Shown: positions 41,213-43,354 of the stretch, piece by piece | How positions within the stretch are numbered: the stretch's first letter is position 1 | Layout of the letters: each line of letters begins with the position of its first letter | From: Aeromonas dhakensis | GTDB taxonomy: Bacteria > Pseudomonadota > Gammaproteobacteria > Enterobacterales > Aeromonadaceae | Assembly: GCF_000820305.1 (NCBI RefSeq) | Contig: NZ_CDBH01000053.1 | Span: forward strand, 1-43,354 | Direction: 5' to 3' | DNA length: 43,354 nt | Program-made: the position numbers and the translations under genes | The notes under the pieces: model-generated | What the model was told of the DNA's origin: nothing | Databases searched by the model: none | The model's input: the letters and a program-made list of their open reading frames with translations, nothing else

Positions 41213-42670
41213 ATGCAGATTCTGAGCATCATTCGTATCGTTGGCCTGCTGGTCGCACTGTTCAGTTCGACCATGCTGCTGCCTGCGATGGTTGCATTTG
41301 GCTATCGTGATGGTGGTGGTGCCGAGTTCGTCAACTCCTTCTTCATCGCTCTGCTGCTCGGCGCCGCACTCTGGTTTCCCAACCGTCATCAGAAGAAGGA
41401 CCTCAGGTCCAAGGAGGGCTTCCTCATCGTCGTGCTGTTCTGGGTGGTACTGGGCAGCGTCGGGGCCTTGCCGTTCCTGCTGGGAGAGGTGCCCGGCATG
41501 ACGGTGTCCGAGGCCTTCTTCGAGTCGTTTTCCGGCCTGACCACCACGGGGGCGACCGTGCTCACCGGGCTGGACAACCTGCCCAAGGCGTTTCTGTTCT
41601 ATCGTCAGCTGCTGCAGTGGTTGGGGGGCATGGGGATCATAGTGCTGGCGGTGGCCATACTGCCGCTGCTCGGCATCGGGGGCATGCAGCTCTATCGCGC
41701 CGAAATTCCGGGGCCGGTCAAGGACAACAAGGTCACCCCGCGCATCGCCGAGACGGCCAAGGCGCTCTGGTTCATCTATCTGCTGCTCACCTCCCTCTGC
41801 GCCCTGGCGTACTGGATGGCGGGCATGACCCTGTTCGATGCCATTTGCCACTCCTTCTCCACCATGTCTGTGGGGGGCTTCTCGACTCACGATGCCAGCA
41901 TAGGTTTCTTCAACAGCCCGGCCATCAACCTGATCACAGTGCTGTTTCTGCTGCTGGCGAGCGTCAACTTTGCCCTGCACTTCATGGTGTTCGCCCACAA
42001 GCCGGTGCGCCTGAGCAGTTATCTACGGGACTCCGAGCTCAAGGTGTTCCTGAGCATCCAGTGTGTACTGGTACTGATCTGCTTCGTTTCCCTGTTGTTC
42101 CACGGCCACTACGATACTTGGCAGGATGCGCTCAACCACGGCCTGTTCCAGGCGGTGTCGCTGGGCACGACTACCGGTTACAGCACCACCAGTTATGCGA
42201 ATTGGCCCTCTTTCCTGCCCATGCTGCTGATGTTCTCCGCCTTCATTGGCTGCTGCGCCGGCAGTACCGGGGGCGGCATCAAGGTGATGCGTTTCATGAT
42301 CCTGTTCCTGCAGGGGATGCGCGAGCTGAAGCGACTGGTGCATCCACGCGCCATCTATACCCTCAAGCTGGGCCGTCGCGCCGTACCAGAGCGGATCGTG
42401 GAAGCGGTGTGGGGCTACTTTGCCACCTACATCATCCTGTTCTTCATCTTTATGCTGTTGTTGCTGATGACCGGCTTGAACGAGGTGACCGCCTTCTCTG
42501 CCGTGGCGGCCGCGTTTACCAACGTGGGGCCGGGGCTGGGGGAGGTGTCGGCCAACTTTGGCAATATCTCGGCAACGGCTCAATGGATACTGGTGGTCGC
42601 CATGTTGTTTGGCCGATTGGAAATCTTTACGCTTCTGGTACTGTTTACCCCTGCATTCTGGCGTAGTTGA
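41213..42670 (+). CDS. trkH: Trk system potassium uptake protein TrkH
   Basis: TrkH is the inner-membrane K+ channel subunit that works with cytoplasmic TrkA. The 485-residue protein has four pore repeats with selectivity-filter glycines, for example GLTTTGATVLTGL, FSTMSVGGFSTHD, SLGTTTGYSTT and AFTNVGPGLGEVS. About ten further hydrophobic helices surround the pore segments. E. coli TrkH has 483 residues. AGGGAG lies 6 bases before the ATG. hemG follows 7 bases after the stop, so they are co-transcribed. Confidence 0.96.
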   Translation: MQILSIIRIVGLLVALFSSTMLLPAMVAFGYRDGGGAEFVNSFFIALLLGAALWFPNRHQKKDLRSKEGFLIVVLFWVVLGSVGALPFLLGEVPGMTVSEAFFESFSGLTTTGATVLTGLDNLPKAFLFYRQLLQWLGGMGIIVLAVAILPLLGIGGMQLYRAEIPGPVKDNKVTPRIAETAKALWFIYLLLTSLCALAYWMAGMTLFDAICHSFSTMSVGGFSTHDASIGFFNSPAINLITVLFLLLASVNFALHFMVFAHKPVRLSSYLRDSELKVFLSIQCVLVLICFVSLLFHGHYDTWQDALNHGLFQAVSLGTTTGYSTTSYANWPSFLPMLLMFSAFIGCCAGSTGGGIKVMRFMILFLQGMRELKRLVHPRAIYTLKLGRRAVPERIVEAVWGYFATYIILFFIFMLLLLMTGLNEVTAFSAVAAAFTNVGPGLGEVSANFGNISATAQWILVVAMLFGRLEIFTLLVLFTPAFWRS

Positions 42671-42677
42671 GGTTGGT

Positions 42678-43202
42678 ATGGACAAGATTCTGGTGCTTTA
42701 TTCTTCCCGTGACGGGCAAACGCGAAAAATCGTCGATGCCATGCTGGCTGAGATCGAGGGATGCGAGGTGGTGATGCAGGATCTGCACAGCCTGCCCATG
42801 TGCAACCTCAGCAAGTTCAAGAAGGTGCTTATCGGCGCTTCCATTCGCTATGGCAACTTCCACCCCAGCCTGTTCAGTTTCATCCATGCTCATCACGAAC
42901 AGCTGGAAGTGGCCAACGCCGCCTTCTTCTGTGTCAACCTGACGGCCCGCAAGCCCGAGAAGCAGACCCCGCAGACCAATGCCTACATGAAGAAGTTTTT
43001 GCGCCTCTCCCCCTGGAAGCCAAAAACCCTGGGGGTGTTTGCCGGTGCGCTGCAGTACTCCCGCTATAACTGGTGGCAGACCCGCATCATCCAGCTGATC
43101 ATGAAGATCACCGGCGGCAGCACGGATACCAGCAAGGACCTCGAGTTTACCGACTGGGACAAAGTGCGCAGTTTTGCCCGCGATTTCTGGTCAAAAAAAT
43201 AG
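42678..43202 (+). CDS. hemG: Menaquinone-dependent protoporphyrinogen IX dehydrogenase HemG
   Basis: HemG oxidises protoporphyrinogen IX to protoporphyrin IX in heme synthesis and passes electrons to respiratory quinones. The 174-residue flavodoxin-like protein has the FMN loop LYSSRDGQTRKIV (8-20), then IGASIRYGNFHP, VNLTARKPEKQTPQTNAYMKKF (the HemG-specific insertion) and AGALQYSRYNWW. Length and motifs agree with E. coli HemG. GAGG lies about 7 bases before the ATG. As in E. coli, the next unit is an rRNA operon. Confidence 0.96.
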   Translation: MDKILVLYSSRDGQTRKIVDAMLAEIEGCEVVMQDLHSLPMCNLSKFKKVLIGASIRYGNFHPSLFSFIHAHHEQLEVANAAFFCVNLTARKPEKQTPQTNAYMKKFLRLSPWKPKTLGVFAGALQYSRYNWWQTRIIQLIMKITGGSTDTSKDLEFTDWDKVRSFARDFWSKK

Positions 43203-43226
43203 CCATGGCAGTGTGAAAGCGGCTTG

Positions 43227-43251
43227 AGCCCTGCGGATGCAGGGCTTTTTT
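43227..43251 (+). terminator. Rho-independent terminator after hemG
   Basis: AGCCCTGC-GGAT-GCAGGGCT followed by TTTTT forms an 8-bp stem 24 bases after the hemG stop. It separates the pepQ-hemG unit from the rRNA promoter. Confidence 0.92.
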
Positions 43252-43286
43252 GTTTGATAAATAGACGCTTGACCGGCCAAAACACG

Positions 43287-43354
43287 AAAAATGCCAATTT
43301 TTTGCAAAATTCCCCTTGTCATCGCGGCGCGGCCCCCTATAATGCGCCTCCATC
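43287..43354 (+). promoter_or_regulatory. rRNA operon P1-type promoter
   Basis: TTGTCA (43316-43321), a 16-bp spacer and TATAAT (43338-43343) are followed by a G+C-rich discriminator GCGCC. This is the exact architecture of E. coli rrn P1 promoters, typical of stringent, ppGpp-sensitive control. An A/T-rich stretch at 43287-43312 fits an UP element. The 16S gene itself must lie right of the window. Confidence 0.88.

Overview
The window looks like chromosomal DNA of an Aeromonas species. The reasons are a high G+C content with strong C/G third-position bias, the 512-codon AexU-type type III effector beside a SpcS-like chaperone, and a gammaproteobacterial gene order (fadA-fadB-pepQ-yigZ-trkH-hemG-rrn promoter; glyS-glyQ-tag-yiaD). 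The genus is an inference from remembered protein families; no search was run.

Left part (1-14.4 kb). A LysE-type exporter 3' end meets an AraC regulator tail to tail. A minus-strand branched-chain amino acid ABC operon livJ-livH-livM-livG-livF follows, with a small partial duplication of the livM/livG junction. Next is a LacI/RbsR-like regulator, then a phospho-alpha-glucoside module (6-phospho-alpha-glucosidase and PTS EIICB, with a divergent YidP-type GntR regulator). A polytopic 4Fe-4S protein and an Mtr/TnaB-like aromatic amino acid permease with a long G+C-rich leader complete this part.

Accessory part (14.5-21.7 kb). It holds a lone RelE/ParE-like toxin between two near-identical terminators, the divergent spcS-like chaperone / aexU effector pair, small exported proteins (DM13 domain, PPC-like, and an unidentified 126-residue protein), a small P-loop kinase, and two 164-bp MITE-like elements around a REP-like palindrome. 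An A+T-rich islet follows, encoding a Cys4 protein and a beta-class DNA methyltransferase. The islet is the strongest sign of horizontal transfer.

Conserved core part (21.7-43.3 kb). It has glyQS, tag, a chemoreceptor with a C-terminal hemerythrin domain, a YiaD-like OmpA lipoprotein, yoaB and tusA. An operon of an OmpR-type regulator, a histidine kinase and an orphan sugar-binding protein follows, then fadBA, an acetoacetyl-CoA synthetase, pepQ-yigZ-trkH-hemG, and a consensus rRNA P1 promoter whose rRNA genes lie beyond the right edge.

Functional picture. Much of the window is nutrient capture: branched-chain and aromatic amino acids, alpha-glucosides, sugar sensing, fatty acids and acetoacetate, dipeptides and K+. 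A virulence module and mobile or defence-like DNA are inserted among these genes. No tRNA, complete rRNA gene, CRISPR array or insertion-sequence transposase was seen.
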